Shown here one piece after another: positions 8,875 through 17,443 of a stretch of 64,000 bases of DNA. A model generated the notes under the pieces. The model was given only the letters and a program-made list of their open reading frames with translations, was not told the DNA's origin and made no database searches. A program made the position numbers and the translations under genes. This stretch comes from Lachnospiraceae bacterium UBA2864 (GTDB lineage Bacteria > Bacillota > Clostridia > Lachnospirales > Lachnospiraceae). The stretch lies in the NCBI GenBank assembly GCA_002350525.1, contig DEFA01000025.1:6307-70306 (forward strand). The letters are read 5' to 3'. How positions within the stretch are numbered: position 1 is the first letter of the stretch; the number at the start of each line of letters is the position of its first letter.

Positions 8875-9762
8875 TTACTCACGTTTATACTTTGGGATAT
8901 ATATGCTTTTCTCCTGCTTCCCGTTTTTACTTGAGATTAATTTCCCAATCGCATATTTATGCTTCTTACCTGCGAGATTCTTAAAGAGATCCCCCTGAGT
9001 CAGAACAACAAACACTATCGTTCCAATTAGTATAAAGGTTGAAAGTGCATTTACATCCGGAGCCACTCCGGATTTTACCGACTCCATAACCTTAAGCGGA
9101 TAGGTTTTAGTCTGACCATATACGAAGTAGCTTATGATCACATCATCTATCGAAAGTGTGAATGCCAGTAAAGCGCCTCCCAGAATACCCGGAGCGAGCA
9201 CAGGCAGAGTTATTTCAAAAAATGTCACCAGACGATTCGCTCCCAGATCCATGCTGGCTTCTTCAATCGAGTTATCATATCCGGAAAGTCTTGCCCTTAC
9301 ATTGAAGATAACAAATGGTATGCAGAATGTTACATGTGACAGAATCAATGTGATCATTCCTCGTGGGATATTAACCTTTGCAAAGATTGTAAGTAAGGCA
9401 ATACCAAGTACAATTTCAGGAATAACAACAGGTATATAAAGCAGCCCGTCAATTATAGCCTTTCCCTTGAATCTATACTTATACATACCGATAGCGCCTA
9501 AGGTACCAATTATGGTTGCCAGCAGAGTACTGACTACTGCAATGATCATCGTAGTTCCAAATGCATTCAGTAACGAGCTGTTTTCCCAGAGCTTTATATA
9601 CCAGTCAAATGTAAATCCTTTCCAGCTCATATACGGCTTTGTGGTAGAAGCATTGAAGGAATTCACTACAATCACAGAGATTGGAAGAAACAGAAACAGA
9701 TATACCAGCGTACAGAAGGTAATACTTATACATTTCTTTCTTTTTTCTTTACTTTTTCTCAT
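8875..9762 (-). CDS. potC: Polyamine-type ABC transporter permease (PotC-like)
   Basis: 295 aa from the ATG at 9762 with GGAGGGG as ribosome site. Several hydrophobic segments are visible, and the permease loop EEASMDLGANRLVTFFEITLP, the EAA motif that docks on the ATPase, is intact. It partners PotB, PotA and PotD. The C-terminus has a basic extension (KHKYAIGK...YKRE) longer than usual. Confidence 0.92.
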   Translation of the reverse strand: MRKSKEKRKKCISITFCTLVYLFLFLPISVIVVNSFNASTTKPYMSWKGFTFDWYIKLWENSSLLNAFGTTMIIAVVSTLLATIIGTLGAIGMYKYRFKGKAIIDGLLYIPVVIPEIVLGIALLTIFAKVNIPRGMITLILSHVTFCIPFVIFNVRARLSGYDNSIEEASMDLGANRLVTFFEITLPVLAPGILGGALLAFTLSIDDVIISYFVYGQTKTYPLKVMESVKSGVAPDVNALSTFILIGTIVFVVLTQGDLFKNLAGKKHKYAIGKLISSKNGKQEKSIYIPKYKRE

Positions 9763-9778
9763 ATGCCCCTCCTTTCCT

Positions 9779-10651
9779 CTAAACTCCAAGGGAATCCATA
9801 TCTCCGCCCAGCTTCTGATAAAGCTTAACGAGGATCAGTGTAACGATGATCAAGATGATAGAAAGTGCTGCTCCTAAAGGCCAGTTATTTCCACTTTGAA
9901 ACTGTCTCTCAATCAGATTTCCTATCATATCGGAATTACCACCACCCAGAATGTCTGATACAAAGAAATATCCCATACAAGGTATGAAAACCATAAGGCT
10001 TCCTGAAAAGATCCCACTTGATGTAAGTGGAAGGATTACTTCAAAAAAAGTAGATACTGGTTTTGCCCCTAGATCCGAAGATGCTTCCAGTAAAGAGCTG
10101 TCAAGTTTTTCAATCGCTGTATAAAGAGGAAGTATCATAAATGGAATCAGGCAATATACCATACCAAGGACTGTTGTCCCTGTCTGATACAGAAAATCTA
10201 CAGGTTCCTTAACTATATGCAGTCCCATCAATACAGAATTCAGCCAACCGCTGGTTCCAAGAAAAGTTCTCCATCCATAAATCCTGATAAGAGAGTTTGT
10301 CCAGAATGGAATAATAACCAGCATATAAAGAATTTTCTTCTTTTTGCTTTTAGTTCTCGCAATCCAGTACGAAAACGGATAGCCAATCAGTATACAGAGA
10401 ATGGTTGTTACCACTGCAATTCCAAGAGACTGAGCATAGATTTTTAAGTAGTCGGTATTTACAAGCCTTATATAATTATCTAATGTCAGCTTGAAAGTGA
10501 CATTATAGTATTCATCAATAGAGCAAAAACTCATTACAGCCACGTAAATAAGTGGAACAGCTATAAGCAGAATCATTATCAGAGTAACAGGTCCAACCAT
10601 TAATAAAGCCGGTAAGGTATTTGCCCGAAATTCATGTTTTGTTTTATTCAT
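9779..10651 (-). CDS. potB: Polyamine-type ABC transporter permease (PotB-like)
   Basis: 290 aa from the ATG at 10651, chosen because AGGTGAATTCT spaces it well; a GTG nine bases earlier is the alternative. Multiple membrane segments and the EAA loop LEASSDLGAKPVSTFFEVILP identify an ABC importer permease. It starts 10 bp after the ATPase gene ends and is followed closely by potC. Confidence 0.92.
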   Translation of the reverse strand: MNKTKHEFRANTLPALLMVGPVTLIMILLIAVPLIYVAVMSFCSIDEYYNVTFKLTLDNYIRLVNTDYLKIYAQSLGIAVVTTILCILIGYPFSYWIARTKSKKKKILYMLVIIPFWTNSLIRIYGWRTFLGTSGWLNSVLMGLHIVKEPVDFLYQTGTTVLGMVYCLIPFMILPLYTAIEKLDSSLLEASSDLGAKPVSTFFEVILPLTSSGIFSGSLMVFIPCMGYFFVSDILGGGNSDMIGNLIERQFQSGNNWPLGAALSIILIIVTLILVKLYQKLGGDMDSLGV

Positions 10652-10660
10652 AGAATTCAC

Positions 10661-11770
10661 CTACCCTAACTTGATATTATTCAAAGCTTCAAAAATATAA
10701 TGACTCTTATTATGTATCAGAACCGCATCCTCTGGTCTCCAGTACGGATAGCATATACTTCCTATCTTCGGAAGATCCTGTCCTGCAAGCCTTTCTATCT
10801 TAAGCTCATTTCTATTTGGAAGAGAAACGATACATTTTAATACAGATCCTACATATACATAATCCTTAACCTGAGCAACCAGACCAAAGCCTTCCACAGG
10901 AGTTTTAGAAAATCTCATCTTTTCCGGTCTGACAGAAATCGTCGCATATTCAAGTAACGAAAAATCTGAAGGACAGGCAACTGAAACATTTCCATTTTCC
11001 AGTGTCATGGTTGCTACTCCATCAATAATACTTGTGATACAGCCATCATATATATTTGTTTCTCCTATAAAAGTTGCTACAAACTTTGTAACCGGATGTT
11101 CGTAAATCTCTGTCGGTGTAGAAAGCTGATCTATGATACCGTCGTGCATAACTGCAATCCTGTCACTCATGGTAAGTGCCTCTTCCTGATCGTGGGTGAC
11201 ATATATAAATGTGATATTCAGCTTCTTCTGAAGTCTCTTTAATTCCAGCTGCATCTGCTTACGAAGCTTCAGATCAAGTGCTCCCAAGGGCTCATCCAGC
11301 AAGAGAACTCTTGGTCTGTTGATCAGTGCCCTTGCTATGGCAACTCTTTGTTTCTGCCCGCCAGAAAGCTGTGCCGGATATCTTTTTTCAAATCCATTCA
11401 GCTGGACCATATCCATCATCTTAAGAACCCTTTCCTTGATCTCAGCTTTGGGAACTTTTTTCATCTTGAGACCATAAGCAATATTGTCATATATTGTTTT
11501 ATGCGGAAATAATGCATAAGACTGAAACACAGTATTTACATTTCTCTCAAATGGCTCTTTCTCATCTACCCGTTCTCCCTCAACTGTAATGGTACCAGTG
11601 GTTGGTTCTTCAAATCCGGCAATCATTCTGAGAGTAGTTGTTTTTCCACATCCGGAGGAACCAAGTAAGGTTAAGAATTCTCCCTCTTCTATATTAAGAT
11701 TCAAATCTTTAACTACATGGTTTTTTCCATATATTTTATTAACACCTTTTATTTCAACAATATTCCCCAT
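10661..11770 (-). CDS. potA: Polyamine-type ABC transporter ATP-binding protein (PotA-like)
   Basis: 369 aa from the ATG at 11770 (ribosome site GAGAGGTG). It shows Walker A LGSSGCGKTT, signature LSGGQKQR, Walker B VLLLDEPLGALD and the H-loop THDQEEA, then a C-terminal TOBE-like regulatory domain. It energises uptake through PotBC. It is the second gene after the P-II protein (about 36 bp gap), so P-II may regulate it directly, an inference from position. Confidence 0.94.
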   Translation of the reverse strand: MGNIVEIKGVNKIYGKNHVVKDLNLNIEEGEFLTLLGSSGCGKTTTLRMIAGFEEPTTGTITVEGERVDEKEPFERNVNTVFQSYALFPHKTIYDNIAYGLKMKKVPKAEIKERVLKMMDMVQLNGFEKRYPAQLSGGQKQRVAIARALINRPRVLLLDEPLGALDLKLRKQMQLELKRLQKKLNITFIYVTHDQEEALTMSDRIAVMHDGIIDQLSTPTEIYEHPVTKFVATFIGETNIYDGCITSIIDGVATMTLENGNVSVACPSDFSLLEYATISVRPEKMRFSKTPVEGFGLVAQVKDYVYVGSVLKCIVSLPNRNELKIERLAGQDLPKIGSICYPYWRPEDAVLIHNKSHYIFEALNNIKLG

Positions 11771-11806
11771 GGAATCACCTCTCATATTCCTATAATTCTT
11801 TCTGGT

Positions 11807-12166
11807 TTATAAAGCTTTGATGCCTCTTTCACCAGTACGGATTCTCACCGCATCTTCTATATCACGAATAAATATCTTTCCATCTCCCACATGATCTGTA
11901 GCACAAGCCTCGCGGACTCTATCGATGATCATTTCTACATCCTTTGCTTCCACAACAACCTCAACCTTTACCTTAGGAAGTAAGTTGATCGTTGTCTTAA
12001 AACCTTTTATCTCATTTATAAAATCCGCTTCATCATCGGAAACACCCTTCTGTGTTCCACATCCCATAACTGTGCAGAGAGTCATACCACCACAGTTAAT
12101 TTCATCCAGAATACTTTTTATTTCCTCTAACTTCTCCGGTCTGATAAGCATAACTAGTTCTTTCAT
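11807..12166 (-). CDS. Nitrogen-regulatory P-II family protein, atypical T-loop
   Basis: 119 aa, the length of GlnB/GlnK/NifI proteins. The beta-alpha-beta core is recognisable (MKELVMLIRPEKLEEIK; VGDGKIFIRDIEDAVRIRTGE). The T-loop (about residues 37-57) is acidic and lacks the tyrosine uridylylated in GlnB/GlnK, so covalent control of that kind is unlikely. It is first in the transporter unit, ahead of potABCD and OCD copy 2, not beside amtB or nif genes. I infer a sensor of 2-oxoglutarate or adenylates gating amine uptake. A leader hairpin precedes it. Confidence 0.9.
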   Translation of the reverse strand: MKELVMLIRPEKLEEIKSILDEINCGGMTLCTVMGCGTQKGVSDDEADFINEIKGFKTTINLLPKVKVEVVVEAKDVEMIIDRVREACATDHVGDGKIFIRDIEDAVRIRTGERGIKAL

Positions 12167-12194
12167 CTTTTATATCCTCCCTTTAAGAAATAAA

Positions 12195-12230
12195 GAAAAG
12201 GACCTATCCGTATTGGATAAGCCCCTTTGC
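12195..12230 (-). terminator. Leader hairpin/attenuator before the P-II gene
   Basis: On the minus strand GCAAAGGGGCTTATCC pairs with GGATAGGTCCTTTTC across a 5-nt loop, followed by a T-rich run, 30 nt before the P-II start. The position and GCAAAGGnGC arm are shared with the hairpins at 6241 and 13245. Confidence 0.72.
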
Positions 12231-12357
12231 CATCTTTTTGAACCAAAATAATTATTGATTTTCATGTTTAGAATAATACCCTCGAACAGGTTACTTTTAA
12301 ATGCATATTTTTTACCATTTTTATACTTAAAAAGTAGTAGTTTTCCTAAAATATTGA

Positions 12358-12383
12358 AAGATTCTCTGCTTCGCTCAGAATAA
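12358..12383. repeat. Dispersed short repeat, copy 2
   Basis: AGATTCTCTGCTTCGCTCAG followed by AATAA. It resembles the copies at 1355 and 13360, and similarity to the 13360 copy continues about 40 bp downstream (TATGAAAAA, AAGTTT), so the repeated unit is longer than the core. Confidence 0.7.
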
Positions 12384-12424
12384 AACTAATATGAAAAAGT
12401 CACTAAGTGGGAAGTTTAAGCCAT

Positions 12425-13174
12425 TTATTCAAATTCTTTTACCGATTTAAATAACTGAACACGATTATTTATTCCCAATTTCCGATAGATATTCAGGATG
12501 TGCTTTTTAAGTGTATTCGGTGCGATCACCAGCTCCTCACATATCTCATTATTATCTTTTCCTGACATGAGAAGCTTTAGTATAGTGTGTTCTCGGCGGG
12601 TCAGATCATACTTTGCCACAGTTTCTGAAACAGTCAGTTTTTCATAATCCGGATCTCCCGTTTTGTAATGCTGCTCCAACCGAAAAGCCAGATGCTCTTT
12701 CAGCATATCAATGACAAAGATATCATCATACTGAAAATCTTCTTTTCCAATAGTACGATATAAACTGATGGCTCCCAGAAATTTCTTATGCCGCGCTAAA
12801 ACCACCTGCAGTGCATAGTGCCAGTTATTAGGCTTATATACCTTCTGATAATAATCTGTCTGCACTCTGGACTCATCGGATATAATATCTGTTTCACGGT
12901 ACACAAGCATTTTACCGCTACCTAAGATTCCTCTACTGTAATCTATATTTTCATAGGTCTCCGAAAAATCCACATCACAGTTTAGGGTAACAGGATTGCA
13001 AAGCAGCTTGCCCTTCTCAGTTGAAGCCAGATAAAAATCTGCACTGTCAAAATCCAGAACCATCTTCAACTGATTCAATAATTCCTGTCTCATTTCAGTA
13101 AAATTTTCTGTTGTATATATCTTATAAATAATACTATTCAATATAATCCAATCATTTGTTTCCAGTTTTCTCAT
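12425..13174 (-). CDS. LuxR-family transcriptional regulator with N-terminal sensor region
   Basis: 249 aa from the ATG at 13174 (AGAGGTGAA upstream); a TTG eight codons earlier is less likely. The last 65 residues form a LuxR-type HTH (LTRREHTILKLLMSGKDNNEI...ELVIAPNTLKKHILNIYRKL). The N-terminal 170 residues look like a GAF-type sensor fold and contain no receiver aspartate pattern, so it is not an ordinary response regulator. It is transcribed alone at the head of the catabolic locus and probably controls it; the ligand is unknown. Confidence 0.87.
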   Translation of the reverse strand: MRKLETNDWIILNSIIYKIYTTENFTEMRQELLNQLKMVLDFDSADFYLASTEKGKLLCNPVTLNCDVDFSETYENIDYSRGILGSGKMLVYRETDIISDESRVQTDYYQKVYKPNNWHYALQVVLARHKKFLGAISLYRTIGKEDFQYDDIFVIDMLKEHLAFRLEQHYKTGDPDYEKLTVSETVAKYDLTRREHTILKLLMSGKDNNEICEELVIAPNTLKKHILNIYRKLGINNRVQLFKSVKEFE

Positions 13175-13244
13175 ACCGCATTCACCTCTATCTTTCAATT
13201 TCTTTATTCAGGCTACTATCAGACTATCAAAAGAATAAAAAACA

Positions 13245-13279
13245 AAGAGGCAAAGGACCATATAGCGCCTTTGCCTCTT
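13245..13279 (-). terminator. Leader hairpin/attenuator before the luxR-type gene
   Basis: Perfect 12-bp stem AAGAGGCAAAGG/CCTTTGCCTCTT with an 11-nt loop, followed on the minus strand by TTTGTTTTTT. It lies about 25 nt after the promoter and 70 nt before the start codon. Confidence 0.78.
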
Positions 13280-13304
13280 AAAAACCATTGATATATGCTA
13301 TAAG

Positions 13305-13332
13305 ATTATATACATCTGTTAACTTTAGTCAA
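13305..13332 (-). promoter_or_regulatory. Promoter for the luxR-type gene
   Basis: TTGACT (13327-13332), 16-bp spacer, TATAAT (13305-13310) on the minus strand. This gives a short leader that meets the terminator-like hairpin at once. Confidence 0.8.
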
Positions 13333-13359
13333 GTTTTTTTCCCCATTGTAAATTACAGA

Positions 13360-13386
13360 AAGATTCTTCGCTTCGCTCAGAATGAC
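13360..13386. repeat. Dispersed short repeat, copy 3
   Basis: AAGATTCTTCGCTTCGCTCA then GAATGAC, nearly identical to the copy at 1355, just upstream of the luxR-type promoter. Confidence 0.75.
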
Positions 13387-13546
13387 ATTTATATGAAAAA
13401 TATACCAGCTGGAAAGTTTTAGTATATTACTTTTATTTGTCCCATTTTTTTGGGGGGAGCCTTCGAAGGTTTTACTTCTTTATTTTTATTAGTTAATTTC
13501 CAAACCACCCTAATAGATTGTATGAAATTAGATAAAGAACCTTACA

Positions 13547-13588
13547 GAAAATCCACCTCCTCGAAAGGTGGATTTTCCCTTTATTTAT
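13547..13588 (+). terminator. Terminator-like hairpin without a matching gene
   Basis: GAAAATCCACCT pairs with AGGTGGATTTTC over a short loop, followed on the plus strand by CCCTTTATTT. No plus-strand gene is seen upstream, so it may be a remnant or the end of a small RNA. Confidence 0.5.
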
Positions 13589-13777
13589 GCGGGTTCCGAG
13601 ACTTTTGACAATGAATAATTGTCACACTTTGTATCAGTAGACATAACATTAACAATTTCTATACATAAAAAAATGCATAATTTGAGTCAGTAATTTGTAT
13701 CAGTAAACATAATATTCTTGTTTATGTAAACCATTTTTGAGGTAAAAAAATAAGACCAAAAGTCTCGGAAGCCGCAT
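13587..13777. mobile_element. 191-bp element bounded by 21-bp inverted repeats (MITE-like)
   Basis: ATGCGGGTTCCGAGACTTTTG at 13587-13607 matches the reverse complement of 13757-13777 at 20 of 21 positions. The interior is AT-rich, with a direct repeat GTATCAGTA(G/A)ACATAA seen twice and a small TGACAAT/ATTGTCA dyad. This fits a miniature inverted-repeat element or the ends of a deleted insertion sequence. No target duplication was confirmed. Confidence 0.5.
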
Positions 13778-14133
13778 AAACACTGAAGATAGTAAAAGAG
13801 CGTGTCGGGGTAGACACGCTCTTTTGGAGAAGGTATTTTGTTACTTATGGGGCGTCGGCCCGGGTATAAATCCTGATAGGTCTGTATGGTCTTAGATGGC
13901 TTAAAATCTAGCTTTCCAAAAAATCGCATAGGCATCTTTGGGTCTAAAAACGCATCTTTTTCCGTTTCAATTGTATCATAAATTGGCACAGTGTTTTTTT
14001 TCTTTAAAACGGTTATTTTGCTACTTTTTTTAAGTAACCAAATAAAATAATGATGTAATCTGATGTAACAAAATATTCCTGTTATCGAATATATATTTAG
14101 ATGCAATTTTGTTACACCCCAGAGCAAAGACAA
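13687..14133 (-). CDS. Unrecognised ORF, possibly a gene remnant
   Basis: 148 codons with no domain I recognise. The N-terminal 40 residues are hydrophobic and basic; the middle is more protein-like (about VPIYDTIETEKDAFLDPKMP). The C-terminus runs into the 191-bp inverted-repeat element and across a strong hairpin, unusual for an intact gene. No good ribosome site is seen. It may be a decayed coding fragment disrupted by the repeat. Confidence 0.25.
   Translation of the reverse strand: MSLLWGVTKLHLNIYSITGIFCYIRLHHYFIWLLKKSSKITVLKKKNTVPIYDTIETEKDAFLDPKMPMRFFGKLDFKPSKTIQTYQDLYPGRRPISNKIPSPKERVYPDTLFYYLQCLCGFRDFWSYFFTSKMVYINKNIMFTDTNY
13794..13825. terminator. Strong hairpin, 13-bp perfect stem
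   Basis: AAAAGAGCGTGTC/GACACGCTCTTTT with a 6-nt loop and T-runs on both strands, so it could terminate transcription in either direction, including read-through from the TIR operon. Confidence 0.6.
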
Positions 14134-14209
14134 AATAAAATCAGAAATACCATATATAGTTTTTTGCTACTTTTTTCAAAAACAAAAACGAGAAATATTA
14201 ACACACAAC

Positions 14210-16765
14210 TTATTTTTTTGTGTAAGAAAAGCTTATCCCATTTATCTGCATTACGTCAAATGTATTATCTCCATCACCACTATAATTAATTATTTCGTCC
14301 GCAGATATAACATCACCATCCGTGCCAGTTAAGTATACTTTATAATACTTCCCATTAACATAAGTTATATCCCAGTCAAAATCACTCTGTTTAATAAAAC
14401 CATCTTTAATACTAAACCCTTGATCAGATAAATATTCACCCGTCAAATATTCTTCATTTTTATTTGTATTCCATGATTTTGTACACTTCCATTCTCCATC
14501 TAACGATTTTACATAATCAAAAGTTGAATTATCTATCAAATCACTGATATCATATTCTGATGAATATTCACTTACTTCCTGAAGTATATTCGCAATGTTG
14601 TGCACTTCGCCATCATCGATGTTTTTTATTTCTTCAATAAGCTTACATATATCTATAACCGTCGAATAACTATCAATATCATATTTTATGCCAGTATATT
14701 TTTCTTCATATTCACACAAATCTTTATATTGAGCTAAAGCCTCATCATAATTTTTATTCTTTATATCATCTTTTATGTTATTAATATGTCCCTCAATACA
14801 CTTATCGATATCATTGGATCTATCATAATTATCAATATTATAATAAGCATCAATAGCTTTTAAATAATCTCCATTTTCCATAAGATTATTCGCTTCTTCT
14901 ATCTGGCGTTGTTGTTCTTTACTTGACCTAATATATGATGTAACGCCTGAAATTGTAAGCACAACCAACAATATAGCAGTTATTCCAATAATGATCATTC
15001 TAGTTGTTTTTTTCTTCTTTTCGTTTATTCTTCTATTCTCTTCAATTTTATTTAATTCCTGATCCCTTCGTTCAACTTCTATTTCTTTTATTTTTCTGGA
15101 ACACTCATCTATATACTTTTTTGATTCTTTATATCCAAATAGCTTTGAAAAATCCTCCTTCAATCTTTTATAATCAGATTCATTATTTGCAGCAGAAAAC
15201 TTATCACATAAATCTTTATATCGAGCTTCTCGTAAGTTCGAAGCTGTTTCTTTTTGCTCAATTATCTGTTTTTCTTTATTATCTATAAAAGCACTATATT
15301 CATTCTTAATAGTTGCTATTTTTTCAGCATCCTTATTTTTTTCAATATCCGCAGCTGATAAAACAGCTTTTTCATATCTTTCTTTTTGTTTCTTTATTTT
15401 CCCAAGCAGATCTGAGTCAGCAAACCTTTCAATTCTTTTCCACTCATCATTAGTATCAAATATATTTTCTTTCTCAATTATTCCATTCAAACTTGACTCA
15501 TATGTTAAATCATATTCAAATTGGTCAATTATTTGACTTTCGTCTAGAAAACCATTTACACAATTATCTTTAGCAAAAGAATTTATTCTTTCCTCTTCTC
15601 TATCACAAGCAATTAGTGTTTCTACATTTACATAAGTAATATCGTCAATCATCTCATCAATGTAATCCTCTAATTTAAGACTTCTATGATGAGTCAAAAA
15701 CAAACCTAAATATGCTTCAGCGCACTCCGGATCCATATCAAGCGCTAAGTTAAAATATTTTTCAGCATCCTCCCATTTTGATTCCTCTAAAAAAATCATT
15801 CCCCTTTTATATAACGAATTACTATTAGAATCTTTTTTTGCTTCATTCTCTTTATTAGTTGTTAACCTATCCCTATCAAATATTTTGTCTATTCCACGTA
15901 ATAAATCTTGAATTGCTCCAACCTTTCCCATATCTTGGCCTTGAAGATGTGCAAATTCCTTTGGCATATCATATGCATCTATATTCTTATAACATGGAAT
16001 TAATGTTTTTTTCTGTCCCGTTTCTATCAGTTGCAAGAATCTACTCCACTCATTCTTCACCCATACCGCATTATAATAATCATATGATGTTCCAAACGCC
16101 AGCATTACTTTTGCAGAATTAAGCGCAGCAAAAATATATGGTTCATATTCCTGCCCCAACTTATCCTCTAACGTAATTCTAGAAAAGAAAACCTTATAAT
16201 CCTTTTCTATCAGTTTTTCATATACATCCTGTGCAATAACGCTATCAATAGTTCTTTGTCCAGTTTCGTCCGTTTCTTTATAACATATAAAGATGTCAAA
16301 TGCCTCTTCCTTTGAAGAAACTTCTATAATACTCTTTCTTAATTCCTCGATTTTTTTGGCTTCTTCCCTATATATACTCCTTGATACTACGTCTGCATTT
16401 TCCATAACAAGATCAAAATCGGGATCATCAAATACACTATCAAAAGAAGATCTATGACAAGTAGGAATTTTATTACCCGTCATCGGATCATCAACATACT
16501 CTATTCCATACTTACATAGAACCAGTCCCCAATACGCTTCAGCTTCAGACTGATAATCCGAAACGATAGATTCATATACCCCAAAAGCTTTATCAAATTC
16601 ATTTTCGAAACGAAGTTTATTTGCTCGTTCATAAAGCTTAAGTCTTTTTTCATCATTTGTATTAGGTATTGTCTGTTTACTACCACAATACGCGCATTCA
16701 CATACAGACATGCCTTCTACAACTGTTAATTCTCCGCCACACATTTTACATTTTAATATAGCCAT
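14210..16765 (-). CDS. Zinc ribbon-TIR-TPR membrane protein, paralogue 1
   Basis: 851 aa. Residues 1-35 form a zinc ribbon (CKMCGG...CECAYCG). A TPR-like helical region follows, then a TIR domain at about 155-300 starting FDIFICYKETDE. In AVWVKNEWSRFLQ, E237 is at the place of the catalytic glutamate of TIR NAD hydrolases. After TPR-like and coiled-coil repeats comes one membrane segment (about 587-610, IIIGITAILLVVLTI), then a TPR-like and beta-rich C-terminal part. By the positive-inside rule TIR should be cytoplasmic. Last gene of the riboswitch-led operon. NADase activity versus scaffold role is undecided. Confidence 0.85.
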   Translation of the reverse strand: MAILKCKMCGGELTVVEGMSVCECAYCGSKQTIPNTNDEKRLKLYERANKLRFENEFDKAFGVYESIVSDYQSEAEAYWGLVLCKYGIEYVDDPMTGNKIPTCHRSSFDSVFDDPDFDLVMENADVVSRSIYREEAKKIEELRKSIIEVSSKEEAFDIFICYKETDETGQRTIDSVIAQDVYEKLIEKDYKVFFSRITLEDKLGQEYEPYIFAALNSAKVMLAFGTSYDYYNAVWVKNEWSRFLQLIETGQKKTLIPCYKNIDAYDMPKEFAHLQGQDMGKVGAIQDLLRGIDKIFDRDRLTTNKENEAKKDSNSNSLYKRGMIFLEESKWEDAEKYFNLALDMDPECAEAYLGLFLTHHRSLKLEDYIDEMIDDITYVNVETLIACDREEERINSFAKDNCVNGFLDESQIIDQFEYDLTYESSLNGIIEKENIFDTNDEWKRIERFADSDLLGKIKKQKERYEKAVLSAADIEKNKDAEKIATIKNEYSAFIDNKEKQIIEQKETASNLREARYKDLCDKFSAANNESDYKRLKEDFSKLFGYKESKKYIDECSRKIKEIEVERRDQELNKIEENRRINEKKKKTTRMIIIGITAILLVVLTISGVTSYIRSSKEQQRQIEEANNLMENGDYLKAIDAYYNIDNYDRSNDIDKCIEGHINNIKDDIKNKNYDEALAQYKDLCEYEEKYTGIKYDIDSYSTVIDICKLIEEIKNIDDGEVHNIANILQEVSEYSSEYDISDLIDNSTFDYVKSLDGEWKCTKSWNTNKNEEYLTGEYLSDQGFSIKDGFIKQSDFDWDITYVNGKYYKVYLTGTDGDVISADEIINYSGDGDNTFDVMQINGISFSYTKK

Positions 16766-16775
16766 AGTCTTCTCC

Positions 16776-17285
16776 TTATTTTTTTTGATAGCGTTCTATT
16801 ATTTTTTTCCATCGTTCTAATTCTTTTTGTGTACAAATTATTTTTGCAGAAATACAATTACTCTTTTTATAATCCTCAAATAGAATATATCTAGTGGCAC
16901 CAACAGTTTTAACAAACACGCTTCCATGAGCCAACGAATTACGAATATGTCTTAATAAACAAACTAATTCCTCTTCTGAATTATTTTGTTTTTGAACAAC
17001 AAACCTTTTCCCTTTACATTGAACACTTGATTGGTCTAATTTATTTGCATTCAAAACTTTCATTATTTTTCTTGTTGGATTAATAAAATTTACAGAATTT
17101 TCATCCCAATTTTTCAACATTCTTTGCAATATTGCTTCCATTTGAGATTTTTTAACTTCTCTACTTTGATACGAAGAAATAAATGGAGAATTCAACTGAA
17201 AGAAACCAAATAGTTCTCTCAAATTTTCATCACTCAAAAATGTATTCTCAGCATACGAACAATCACATATAAATATTTCGGCCAT
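16776..17285 (-). CDS. HEPN-family RNase-like protein
   Basis: 169 aa. The motif RNSLAH (residues 115-120) is the Rx4H signature of HEPN ribonucleases, within a helical segment EEELVCLLRHIRNSLAHGSV. Members include toxin-type RNases of abortive-infection and toxin-antitoxin loci. It lies 11 bp upstream of TIR paralogue 1 and about 160 bp after paralogue 2, on the same strand, so it is probably part of the operon. No MNT-type antitoxin is adjacent. Function as an effector RNase is inferred from the motif and context. Confidence 0.75.
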   Translation of the reverse strand: MAEIFICDCSYAENTFLSDENLRELFGFFQLNSPFISSYQSREVKKSQMEAILQRMLKNWDENSVNFINPTRKIMKVLNANKLDQSSVQCKGKRFVVQKQNNSEEELVCLLRHIRNSLAHGSVFVKTVGATRYILFEDYKKSNCISAKIICTQKELERWKKIIERYQKK

Positions 17286-17443
17286 ATTTTTCTTTCTCCA
17301 TCACTATATCATCACAATATAACAATAAAATATCAAAGATACTATCACTGGAATTTCTGCACTGATTCTCCACACCCCATAGTTCATAATCCCACCAAAC
17401 AACACAACTTTTTTGTCACTCGCACTCATAGCATCTTTTTTAA

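Noticed and set aside
13547..13588. Small RNA gene ending at the plus-strand hairpin
   Set aside because: No promoter was convincing upstream on the plus strand.
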